From: Ficedula albicollis
Lineage: Eukaryota; Chordata; Aves; Passeriformes; Muscicapidae
Reading direction: 5' to 3'
Length of the DNA stretch: 64,000 bases
NCBI RefSeq assembly: GCF_000247815.1
Contig: NC_021673.1
Location: 39,572,592 to 39,636,591 of the forward strand
How positions within the stretch are numbered: position 1 is the stretch's first letter; each line of letters begins with the position of its first letter. This document shows positions 44,507 to 56,500 of this stretch, piece by piece. The notes below the pieces were generated by a model. The model ran no database searches. It saw only the letters and a program-made list of their open reading frames with translations, and was not told the DNA's origin. A program made the translations under genes and the position numbers.

Positions 44507-47500
44507 GTATGTTTGGTGTCAGTTCCTGAAAACACCGTTTTCCCCTAATGTATCACAACCCTGTGTGTTACAGCCAGGTCTCCCTTTGCCTTGTGGTGTA
44601 GGTGCATAGCCAAGCCTCCATTTGTGTCTTTGGGCATTGTGCGTGTGGTAATACATATGGTATTGCCATACAAATGCTAATACGATGGGGGTCCCATTGC
44701 TGCCAACTTCAAACAGTCCATAAATACGGTCCAACTTTACTTCAAATCTTCACTAGTGAAAATTGAGCTTAGTAAAATCAAACTCGTGGTTAAAAAGAAG
44801 TGAAGAAGTAAAGGTGATACAATCAGAAGTTGCCTTCAAGAGTATTTATGGAGCTGTCTTGGAAATCTAGTTTCTCTGTTCTTTCATACTCTGTGCCCTG
44901 CTCCTTCACCTTCCCTCCCCCCCAGCTGTGAGGAACAAAATAAATTTGTTTCTCTGTTCTTTCACACTCTGTGCCCTGCCCCTTCACCTTCTCTCCCCCC
45001 CAGCTGTGAGGAACAAAATAAATTAATTACCCAAGCATAATACTTTTATAGCTGTGGGTGGAACAGTTATCTTTTTGATTCCAAGTCATAATTATGTGGA
45101 TGTGAAAAATAAAATACTTGTAAACTGGAACTAAAGGATCACCTTTTGAAATACATATAACAATCTATCTCCACGTATTTACTTCACACTTACTTTGGTA
45201 ATCAGAAAAGATCAGTGGTAGCGAAGTATATTTGAACAGTTTTGGAAGGGCAGGTCCAAAATAAGTACTGGAATGAGTGATTCAGCAAACAGCTGGAATT
45301 TAATCTTTTGGAGGCTCAATTATTTTATTGGCAGAATTGTTTTGTCATTTTGAATTGTTATGAAGCTAGAATAAGTGTCTAATAGTTCTACCTCAAGTAG
45401 GGGTTTTTTGTTGGTTTGTTGTTGGGGTTTTTTTTTAAGTGTTCCTACCCTAAGCTCTTAGTAAGAACCTTTACTTAAAAATCCTCTAGTAACTGTGTTC
45501 CTGATCTCAGGGCAGAGGTTCCTGAAATGAAACCTGTTGTAAATTGTTCAGATAGGTAGCTTCATTAGCTCAGTGCTAAATGTTGAAAAAAAGGGAAAAA
45601 GTTCTTTCTTTTTGAAAACCTTAAAAAAATGTTTTAGGTCCTCTTTACAAATGAAACCCAAATGTCAAATAAGTTACTTTTCTGGTAGAATATATTTCTG
45701 TGGGAGTATTTCCAGCTGTCTATAAGGTAACTTTGTGGTTACTGAACTCACTGGTAAAATTGCCATTGGCTTCAGTGAAAAATTGGCAAAAAATTTTAAT
45801 GTCAATCTGAAATAAAATAGATGGGGGGAAAACTTTAAAAACCCAAACCATGAGCATTTTTATGGGATTGAGAAGGTATTTTCAAGTTGAAGTGTGCAAG
45901 CCATTCTGGATATGCACTCAAATGAGTAGTCTCTACATGTGTAGGTATGGCTGAGTTACCAGTCCTAAATTGATACCAGATAGGTACAGTGTATGGCTGA
46001 TGTTGAATATATTATAAAGTGTCCTTTAGTATTTCTGGTTTTTAAGAAAAAGTGTTTATTCTCTGCTGGGGAAAGCCTTTCATAGGCTTTCTTGTCCTGA
46101 TGGAAAAAACAGATTGAGCCTGAACTTTGGTGGCCTAGTTAACTGAATGGTCCTTTTAAAAGTGCTTAAATGTAAGCAGACTTTCTTTTTCTGCTGCTGA
46201 GTGCAATGCTACTCTGTTTGAAAGCCCAGTGAATATGTGCTTTCTCCCTATTCGTTTGAGTGCTTCGTGTTTGTCCTCTTTTCCCCCCACCCTTGCACTG
46301 GTACCTTCTGAACTGTTCAGGGCATTTGTACATTCATGTTGTCTGTTCTGTATTTTTTCATGTGTTGAACTGACCTGACATATTTCGATTTAAGTCCAGG
46401 TTTTAAAAGCTGGAAACATGCTCCTGCAGTTGTCATTGGTTTCTATATCCTTGACTTTTTTGTTTGATTCTAGAATTTAATGGCATGGTTCTTCTTTGCA
46501 AAGTCTGTGGAGATGTCGCTTCAGGATTTCATTATGGTGTTCATGCCTGTGAGGGCTGCAAGGTGAGCTATATTTCTGCTCACCTTTCTGCTGGTGAAAT
46601 GCTCAAGTTCTCCCCGTAGGGGAAAAGGGGTGATACTGCCAAAAAAAAAAAAAAAAAGGTATAGTTCTCTGTTAAATATGAGAAATTTCAGAAGCTGTAG
46701 GGAGCAGGCAAACCACTTAGCAATACACAGCGTTTTCCAAACTCTGCAGTACTTTCTGTTCCCACCCCTTGTCCAATGCTGCCTGACTTGGAGCGCACAG
46801 CAGAGAACACAGACTGGAAGCTGAGGTGGTAAGGACCATGTCACGCAAGACATGTGCATGTTAATTGCATTAAGAGATAGTAGGCGTGAGTAGTCACCTA
46901 GGTTGGGACACAGAACAAAACAGCTTTGGCAGAGCAATTCTTTACACAGGGAAAGCCAGAACTTCTGTTAAATATGAGAAATTTCAGAAGCTGTAGGGAG
47001 CAGGCAAACCACTTAGCAATACACAGCGTTTTCCAAACTCTGCAGTACTTTCTGTTCCCACCCCTTGTCCAATGCTGCCTGACTTGGAGCGCACAGCAGA
47101 GAACACAGACTGGAAGCTGAGGTGGTAAGGACCATGTCACGCAAGACATGTGCATGTTAATTGCATTAAGAGATAGTAGGCGTGAGTAGTCACCTAGGTT
47201 GGGACACAGAACAAAACAGCTTTGGCAGAGCAATTCTTTACACAGGGAAAGCCAGAACTAGATATGCATTTTCCTAATCTGTAACATTGCAAATGTTATA
47301 TTCTGTGTAGGAGCTTATCAGCATGAAGGGTTATGTGAAAAAATCACCTTTGAAGGTCACGTGGTGCAGCAGGACGGTTTTGTTGCCAAACTGCAGAGAT
47401 GGAAGTCAAAAGATACTATTCTGGCTCCTATCTTTGCACTTGATGTCATAGGTGTTTGAGTTCTTAGGAGCTGTTGGTACAGTGATAGAGGTAATATTGC

Positions 47501-50500
47501 AGATACTTTGGTCTTAGATGCTGATTATGCAGGCAACAACTGGGCATCTTCTGTAATTAGAAATCATAACTAGTTCACATTACATACAGATCACACACAA
47601 AGGGGAAGTAAGTCATGAGGAGTGCTAAGTTCTTTAAAATCTCCTGGGGCTGATGGCTCTGAAGCAGCTGATGTGATGCAGCGAGGTTTACTGTCTCTGC
47701 TCACACAGAGATGAGTCTTGGTGGAAGGATTTGACGTGTGCTGTAATGATAGTTGTGGGGTTTTTTTGCTTGTTTACAGGGATTTTTCAGAAGAAGCATT
47801 CAGCAAAACATCCAGTATAAGAAGTGCTTGAAGAATAACAACTGCTCTATAATGAGAATGAATAGGAACAGATGCCAGCAGTGTCGTTTCAAAAAATGCC
47901 TGTCTGTTGGGATGTCAAGAGATGGTACGTTCCTGTACTGAGCAGGGATCCTCTGAGAGGGAATCTGCTGCCCACCTCAAAAACAATTGCTGAGGGTCTT
48001 GATGGCAGATAATGCAGCCAAGCCCTATTGTCAAGGAGAGGTTCCCAATCTGAGAGCATTTAGTTCAGCTTGCCTTCTTGCTCCATGAGTGTCCTGGGCA
48101 GCTGCAGAGCTGTCCTGTCGCCTGTGGAGCTGATGCAGTGGGATGTGCTGCAGTGGCCTGCTAGGGGGATGGCTATAACAAGTGTCTCAATTTTGGTTTA
48201 ATGTTAAGACTTACAGCTGTATCCTACCTGAATATGAAAAAGACTCATATTTTTCTTTTTTTTTTTTTCTTTGTTTTTTTCTGTTTTCTTTTGTTACTAT
48301 TGCTTTTTCAATCAAAGGGAATTATGCCCAACCTGATAGCTTTAGAGTAGTCACCATAGGGCCTAAAGAGTTAGCTTTGGGTACATAGGACAAGCATGTC
48401 TTGCTCCTTTTTTTTTTTCCCCTTCTTTCTTTTCTTAGAGGGAGAGGAAAGGCAAGGATGAAATTGTGATGTTGGTCAGTGTCTCTGACCGCCTTGCTGG
48501 CTGTCCACTCCTTGTGACATTTAATGCTGAAGGTGTAGTTCATTTGTCTGCTACAGCTTACTGCCACAACCAGAACTCTTCCTTCTGTTTCACTTTTTAA
48601 TTTTCTCTGGGTGTTTATTTCACAAGAACTAGGAATCTCGGGCTGTTAATAATTTAGTGGGTGGAGTGTTAGAACTTATTTTAAATAGTTGTTCCGAGTT
48701 CTTGTCGTGCATAGGAGTTATTTCATCCCCTAGGCGCTTGTTTGTGCACAAGGTTGCACCTGCTTTAATGAAAGAGACTGAGTTACATTAATGATGGACT
48801 ACTGCACGAGCATAATTACATCAGTCGAAACTGGTTATAAGCCCTTGTGCAGCTGTGGTTGGACAGGGTGGGAGAGGCAGTTGTAGATTCCCTAGGACAG
48901 GGTCAAAAGTGCTGCAGCCACAATGATGCCCATCCCCTTGCCAGCAGAAAATGTCCTTGTCAAGGCAAAGTAATCAAGAAAGTTTTCCCAAGGTAAGCTT
49001 TGTTCAGCATTGATTCTCTTGTTTTGGTAAGTTACGTAATTGGTCCATGAGGACCTGTCTTGTAGGACTTTCATGCAAAGATGATATGAACTGTGTTTAC
49101 ATTCAGCTAATTGTCAGCTGATGAAGTTGTGCTGATTTAATAGATCCAATCTTAAAGCCTGACACTTTGTCAGTTAACACCACTGTGTGTGTACTGCATA
49201 GCCAGGTTTGAGGCAATAGGGGAAAAGGCATTGCAGGTTGTGCCTTAGAGCTGCCTTCTCCCTGTGTGCAAACAACAGCATACATTTGTGTTCATACCAG
49301 TCCTATGCCTGTGCTCTTTGACTTTGCTGGCAATACCCCTGCTGTAGCATTGGTGAGAGCAGTTAAAATCTTGCCTTAAGAGGCAGGATTTTTTGTTGGG
49401 GTGTGTATTTTGTGTGTGCATGCTAACACTTTCAGGACTGACTTTTTTTTCCTTTTTTTTCGCCTGTGGAGCTGATGCAGTGGGATGTGCTGCAGTGGCC
49501 TGCTAGGGGGATGGCTATAACAAGTGTCTCAATTTTGGTTTAATGTTAAGACTTACAGCTGTATCCTACCTGAATATGAAAAAGACTCATATTTTTCTTT
49601 TTTTTTTTTCCTTTGTTTTTTTCTGTTTTCTTTTGTTACTATTGCTTTTTCAATCAAAGGGAATTATGCCCAACCTGATAGCTTTAGAGTAGTCACCATA
49701 GGGCCTAAAGAGTTAGCTTTGGGTACATAGGACAAGCATGTCTTGCTCCTTTTTTTTTTCCCCTTCTTTCTTTTCTTAGAGGGAGAGGAAAGGCAAGGAT
49801 GAAATTGTGATGTTGGTCAGTGTCTCTGACCGCCTTGCTGGCTGTCCACTCCTTGTGACATTTTAATACATAATGCTGAAGGTGTAGTTCATTTGTCTGC
49901 TACAGCTTACTGCCACAACCAGAACTCTTCCTTCTGTTTCACTTTTTAATTTTCTCTGGGTGTTTATTTCACAAGAACTAGGAATCTCGGGCTGTTAATA
50001 ATTTAGTGGGTGGAGTGTTAGAACTTATTTTAAATAGTTGTTCCGAGTTCTTGTCGTGCATAGGAGTTATTTCATCCCCTAGGCGCTTGTTTGTGCACAA
50101 GGTTGCACCTGCTTTAATGAAAGAGACTGAGTTACATTAATGATGGACTACTGCACGAGCATAATTACATCAGTCGAAACTGGTTATAAGCCCTTGTGCA
50201 GCTGTGGTTGGACAGGGTGGGAGAGGCAGTTGTAGATTCCCTAGGACAGGGTCAAAAGTGCTGCAGCCACAATGATGCCCATCCCCTTGCCAGCAGAAAA
50301 TGTCCTTGTCAAGGCAAAGTAATCAAGAAAGTTTTCCCAAGGTAAGCTTTGTTCAGCATTGATTCTCTTGTTTTGGTAAGTTACGTAATTGGTCCATGAG
50401 GACCTGTCTTGTAGGACTTTCATGCAAAGATGATATGAACTGTGTTTACATTCAGCTAATTGTCAGCTGATGAAGTTGTGCTGATTTAATAGATCCAATC

Positions 50501-53500
50501 TTAAAGCCTGACACTTTGTCAGTTAACACCACTGTGTGTGTACTGCATAGCCAGGTTTGAGGCAATAGGGGAAAAGGCATTGCAGGTTGTGCCTTAGAGC
50601 TGCCTTCTCCCTGTGTGCAAACAACAGCATACATTTGTGTTCATACCAGTCCTATGCCTGTGCTCTTTGACTTTGCTGGCAATACCCCTGCTGTAGCATT
50701 GGTGAGAGCAGTTAAAATCTTGCCTTAAGAGGCAGGATTTTTTGTTGGGGTGTGTATTTTGTGTGTGCATGCTAACACTTTCAGGACTGACTTTTTTTTC
50801 CTTTTTTTGTTTGCCCCCCTCCCCTTTCCACCACTGTCCATTTCTCCACCTCGGTAGCTGTTCGATTTGGCCGCATTCCCAAACGTGAAAAGCAGCGGAT
50901 GTTGATTGAAATGCAGAGTGCCATGAAAACCATGATGAACAGTCAGTTCAGCGGTCACTTGCCCAACGAAGCATTAACAGAACATCAAGACCAAGCACCT
51001 CAAGAAGATCTTTCCTCCAAGCCCAAACAAGAGCGAGAAACCATCAAGAGCCCTTCTCCCCCTCCTAGTGCTGACATGGCTAAGGAGGAGGTGATCGGCA
51101 TGGTCACTAGGGCCCACAAAGACACTTTCCTCTACAACCAAGAGCAGTCCCAAAACCCAGCAGAGATGATGCAGCCCCAGAGTGGGGAGAGGGCGTCAAA
51201 GAGCACTGAGCAGTACATCTTGAGCAGTGAGCACTGCGTTGGCGGCCTTGGTGGCCCCCAGTACCCTGAAAGGGAGCAGCACCTTGGTGGACAGTACAAG
51301 GGGAGGAGCACGGTGCACTACCCCAGCGGGCACGCCGTGTGCTTCACAAGCAGCCCCTGCATGAACTTCACCAGTGGGTACACTCAGAGAATGTGTGAGA
51401 GGATCCCAGAGGATGGCTTTTCTCCAAACAAGAGTGCCACTTACTCTTGCAGCACTGGAGGAAGAATGCATCTGGTATGTTGACATCAGTTGTTTGGTTT
51501 GACTTACTTGTTGGTGGGTGTGATCCAGCTGTGCCTCAGTAATCGGTGAAGCTGCAGGCTGTTGGCACAACTGCCGAAACCTTAAAGGGGGACACAAGTT
51601 TGGTAGTGCAAATTGTTGATGAAGGACAAAATTGGCTCAAGGTGTGAAGGATTTGAAATCATACAGGGGATGGAGTTTCTTGGCTTGGTTTTTAGCTAAC
51701 TGAAAGTAAAATAATGTCAAAAAGTATTGGTTGAAAAAAAGTTGTGGGTTTTTTATGTGTCTTGACTTCAAAATTAAAATAGGAGTTTATAAATTCTCCT
51801 TTTTACTCAGTCCTTTTGAAGACTTCACTTTCAAATAATCTGTACAGTCAGATGTACTGTATTTTCTTTAGGGGTATTCAGAGCAAATTTCTGGGCTAAA
51901 ACCCCAGGCCTAGGATTTTAAGCCAGTCTGCAGGCCTTACTGTGGGTTCTGAAATCTCTGCTGCAGGGTGGGCAGGCTGCTTTTTTTGGTGATGGAGATT
52001 TTTTGATTTGTTTTGTTCTAATGAGGTCCACAGGCTACGCATCCTTTTCACAGTAGAACATCTTCAGATCTGAACAGAGGCAGGAGGAAGATGCACAGCT
52101 AAACCATTAGAGAGAAGTTCAGGGTCTTTTCTGTAGTAGTACTTATGCAAGTGAGGTTCTGCACACACTTCTGGGTACCTTAGATGACTCTGCTGGAGTA
52201 TTTTCTCACTGAATTCCTAACAAGGATGCTTCCTGGTTTTTTGCATATGGTTGTTGGTTTGGTTTGGTTGGAGTTTTTTTTTTTTTGCCTTCGCTTAACA
52301 GGTCCCTCTCATTTGCCTTGCACCTGCTGTTTCTCTGCCATCCAGGCAAGCAGTTCTGTAAGCCCCTTAAAATAGATTGTCCTTCTCTTTATCACTGGAG
52401 CCGCCTGGGATGAGAGAACATAACATCCTCGTTCTCATCCTGCGCTCCTGGTGCGCAGCGCGAGCCCCTGACCTTTCTGAAGTACTTCAGCTGCCAGTGT
52501 TTTTCTTCCTCCTACTTTGTGAAGATCTTTCACAGGTTCCTGAAGACCCCCAAAGGTCTCCACAGTGATGGTGTTTATTTTGATGCTGCATTTCCACGGG
52601 GACATTTTTGTTGCTGGTTTGTTTTTTTTAAACCCTTCTTTGTCTATTGCATATATAGACCTTTTTTTTTTTAAAACCCTTCTTTGTCTATTGCATATAT
52701 AGACCATGCCGTCCCTAGCAGGGTCTGACCTTAATTGCAGACTCCAGGCACTACCATGCCATCCCTAGCAGGGTCTGACCTTAATTGCAGACTCCAGGCA
52801 CTGCATCGTGGCAAATAATAATTCCCAGCCTTTCTTCCTTGCAGGGAAAGTATGTGGTGTCACTGCAGCGGCATTCTTGGCGCTCCTGAGAAGCAGAGGT
52901 TAAACCTGTCAGTATGGGCGGGCAGGGAGTGGTGCTGCTCTGCCTTGCAGAGCCCCAACCAGTCAGTTTGACCTGTGCATGGCAGCTACAGGCAGGAGTC
53001 AGTCAGTGATGAGGAGACAAAACCAAATCCAGCAGAGCACTGCAGCTCCCCCTCCCCGCCCTGCATCTCTGATATGGATGAGGGTTTTGCCCAAGAACTC
53101 AAAGAGCTCAGGATCTCACCAAAATGAGTCAGCAGCAATAAGGGCAAGTAATTAGGCTCTGAACAAGTATGGAGGCAGATGTTCAGGGGTTTGGTCATTT
53201 TTATTCAATACCCCTGTAACCAGAAAAGCAGAACAGGTCATTCCTGAAAAGGTTCCTCTGAAGAGAACTGCTGACTGTACAAGCTGACAACTGCTTCCAT
53301 AGGAAGTTCCATAGGAACTGTTAGAGTTCAGGGAGTGCCTGGATGGCACTCTTAGGAATATGGTTTAGTTTCAGGTGATTCTGCAAGGAGCACGGAGTTG
53401 GACTCAATACTTATGGGGCTCTTCTGATTTGAGATACTCTGATTCTTGGGCAGAGGTCTGTCAAGAGACCACAGACACAATGCACTGGGTGTGGAAGTGG

Positions 53501-56500
53501 TAGTTTGCCCTTGTAACTGAGTGCCTTTGGGTAAGGGTATGCTGTTGTACAATGAGAAGTTAAAGTGATTTTTGTGTCCATTGCAGAGCAGGGTACTGAA
53601 CCAGAAATTTCGTATTTTCAGTGCTGTATTTGTAACAATACCTATGTGAACCATTGTAATACCACAGGCAGAGCAGTGGTTGGCATCTGCTGCCCTTCTG
53701 GTTGTGTGGCTAGACCTTTCCTTTTGCCAAAATGTTATAGTCTTGCAATTTTAGGACCTCCCAGGCAAAGAATTGCTAGGCAATTACTATATTTAAGATG
53801 CCCTGCAGAAACAGCACAGCTCTGAGGAATTGCTAATCTATTTCACTGTTTTCTCTTTGTTTTGCTGACATTATGTAGGATTACATACACCATTTAGTAT
53901 ACTTGTGAGGAATACTTAAAAGGAATTTTTGTCCTTGATGATGGCAGGTGAAATGAATATTAAAAGGCTTAAGCTTCATTAAAAGATGTAAATTTTAGAA
54001 GCTAGAACTGAAAATATCGCAGAGCTTCTGGTTGGCTCTTGCAGAGGGAATTTATTGGCAGTCAGCCCCGACTGATACATCTGATCTCAATGTAATGGAT
54101 TCAGCCTTTCCTATAAAAATTGCTGTATGTTTGTATAAAAGAAAGAGCACTTTGTAATCTTGTGACTGAGAAATACTGGAATACCAGTTCCTTGGTGTTC
54201 CTCCTTCAGTGATACAAGTAAAAGCAAACTTGCAGAAGAGGGTTATCCTTGTAATGAGGGTGTAAACCCGTGAGTCAGGAAACCAAGGCTTGCTTTCTTG
54301 CTCTGGTGTTGACATCTTTGTCGCCTTGACTGAAGCACTTCAGTTGCCTGCAAAACAAGAAAGATGGGAGAATGAATGTCATAGTGACTGTGAGATTGCA
54401 ACTGATGGATTGTGAAATCACAGTTTACTGTGAAATTACAGGGATAATACAAGTAAAGAGAAATTCAGATGTCAGACCAGATCAGTTGAGGTCAGGGAAG
54501 AAGAATAGCATAACCTTGGTTCTGCCAGGTCTTTTGCAGTACAGAGTGTTGTAGGTTCCAGTTTATAAACAAGTTTATAAACAGATTGCTAACAATCCCA
54601 TGGATTTTTTTCTTGTTTGTTTTAAAGCAAGAGAAAGAAATCCAGTTTCTTTGGGAATTGATTGTGGAATACTGTTTTTTTTTTTTCCTGTATCATTATT
54701 GCAAAGTTTTGTTGAATAGTAAACATATTTCTTTTAAGTATTTGTCAGCATTTGGAATTGCACCTTTAAAAGTTGTTCTCTGTCTGTGTTTTGCAAACAT
54801 CAGGTCTGCCCAATGAGTAAGACTCCCCATGTGGACCCAAACAAGTCTGGCCATGAAATCTGGGAAGAGTTTTCCCTGAGTTTTACTCCTGCAGTGAAGG
54901 AAGTGGTGGAGTTCGCCAAGCGCATCCCAGGTTTCCGAGACCTCTCCCAGCATGACCAGGTCAATCTTCTGAAGGCTGGGACCTTTGAGGTGAGACCACT
55001 GTGTGTGTATTGCAGACCTGACAAGCTGTGCATCTGTCTGACCCTGTAAGAACAGAACCAAATGGAACTGGGTTACATCAGGTGAAGCCAGCTTGTTCAT
55101 GGATGCTCTGAGTGTTGTTCTCTGAGGGGATGGTGTCCAAGGGACCTGTGACAGGTCAGACCTTGGTGACCTGTCCCTCTTTCAGTGAGCTCAAAACTGC
55201 TCAGGCCTTCTACCCTTCCCTGGACATTAATAAATGCATAATTAGCTACCTTAGCTTGCTTACTCTGGGGAGCTGTACTGCATCTGAAGGGTTAGGTTAG
55301 AAAGCTGTCTACTGACTTAAAAGTTTTGTCGAGGAATGTGTTTACTGCTCTGCATGTCCCTCCTTGTGCCACTCCGCTTCCTGCAAAAGCCAGAGTATCC
55401 AATCCTGACCAGTCACCACTTTGGTGGCAACTTGGGAGTGTCTGAAGCTTCCATGTCCAATGCAGTAACAATGGTAACTATCTGTACTGCTGCAGCTCTG
55501 TAGATACTGTGTGCCAGCTGCAGCCTGACTTACTCTAGACTAATCCCACTAGGTCCTCGTGGTTAATTGCATCCACTTGTGGTCATGACGTATATGTGAA
55601 TTAGTGGTATTAATTTGGAAATGATACCACTGAGCTTGGTGCTGTTTTATAATTAGTGACCTTCACTAGATGACCTTTACATCATGTTGCCCTTCCAGAC
55701 CCTTGTGTCTACTGGAGACCGTAGGCGTTTCATGAATATTCAAATGTGAAATTTGAATAGAGAGAGTCAGAGGAGCTGAAGTCCCAAGTATTTGATGTTA
55801 CTGTGCTTTTCTGGGAAGTGTAGCATTGGTGATGCCTTTGCTCTTGTTTACATGATTTATTCTTTCAAAGAGAGATGCTGGATTTTATGTTTACCTGAGA
55901 TGATGACATTTCTCATGTGATGTGTTGGGTCTTCTGTCTGCATTTATACAGCCCATTTACACAGTTCTAAAATGGAAAATTGTTGGGGTGGAAGGTACAA
56001 GTTACACAGGAAGACTTCTTGCCTGGAGTCTATTAGTTTTCTTGTTTCCTTTATTTTGCTGTCTTGTCTTTATTTTCTGTTGCACTTATTCTTGACCTTT
56101 TAATATTCATCTACAACTCCTGTAGTGAAGGGGTTGTATTTTTACTTCCCTACTTTTACCTTACACAAAAATGTTGGTTCCTTCCTCTGCAAAGGAGCAG
56201 GAGGGTGAAAAATTTGGCTTGAACTGTCCCTGTAATATCAAGTAAAACGTTTTGTCTTGGCCTTGCTTCACCTGAAGCTTTTCTCAGGCCTCACTCATAT
56301 GCATTTTTGCCAGTTACAAGCACTGCTGATACAGAGGTTTCTATATCCAGGGGAATTAATAATTATGTATTGCTGCATGCTTGTCACTATCCACTTATTT
56401 ATAAGAAACATTTATGATTCCTGTTAGTGAGCTACAACTTGTAGTTAAAGGCCTATGTGGCATCTTAGCAACAGGGGGAAAAAAAAAAGTAGGGCTGCCA

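Larger units (their letters stand above)
46563..47779 (+). other. NR1D2: NR1D2 intron 3
   Basis: 1,217 bp, about half of it a 296-bp tandem duplication (46668-47259). A composite AGGTCA/CACGTG motif lies at 47354-47363. Confidence 0.8.
51475..54803 (+). other. NR1D2: NR1D2 intron 5
   Basis: 3,329 bp. It contains two neighbouring short duplications (52622-52705 and 52704-52803) and a diverged CR1-like 3' end at 53390-53455. Nothing else recognisable. Confidence 0.75.
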
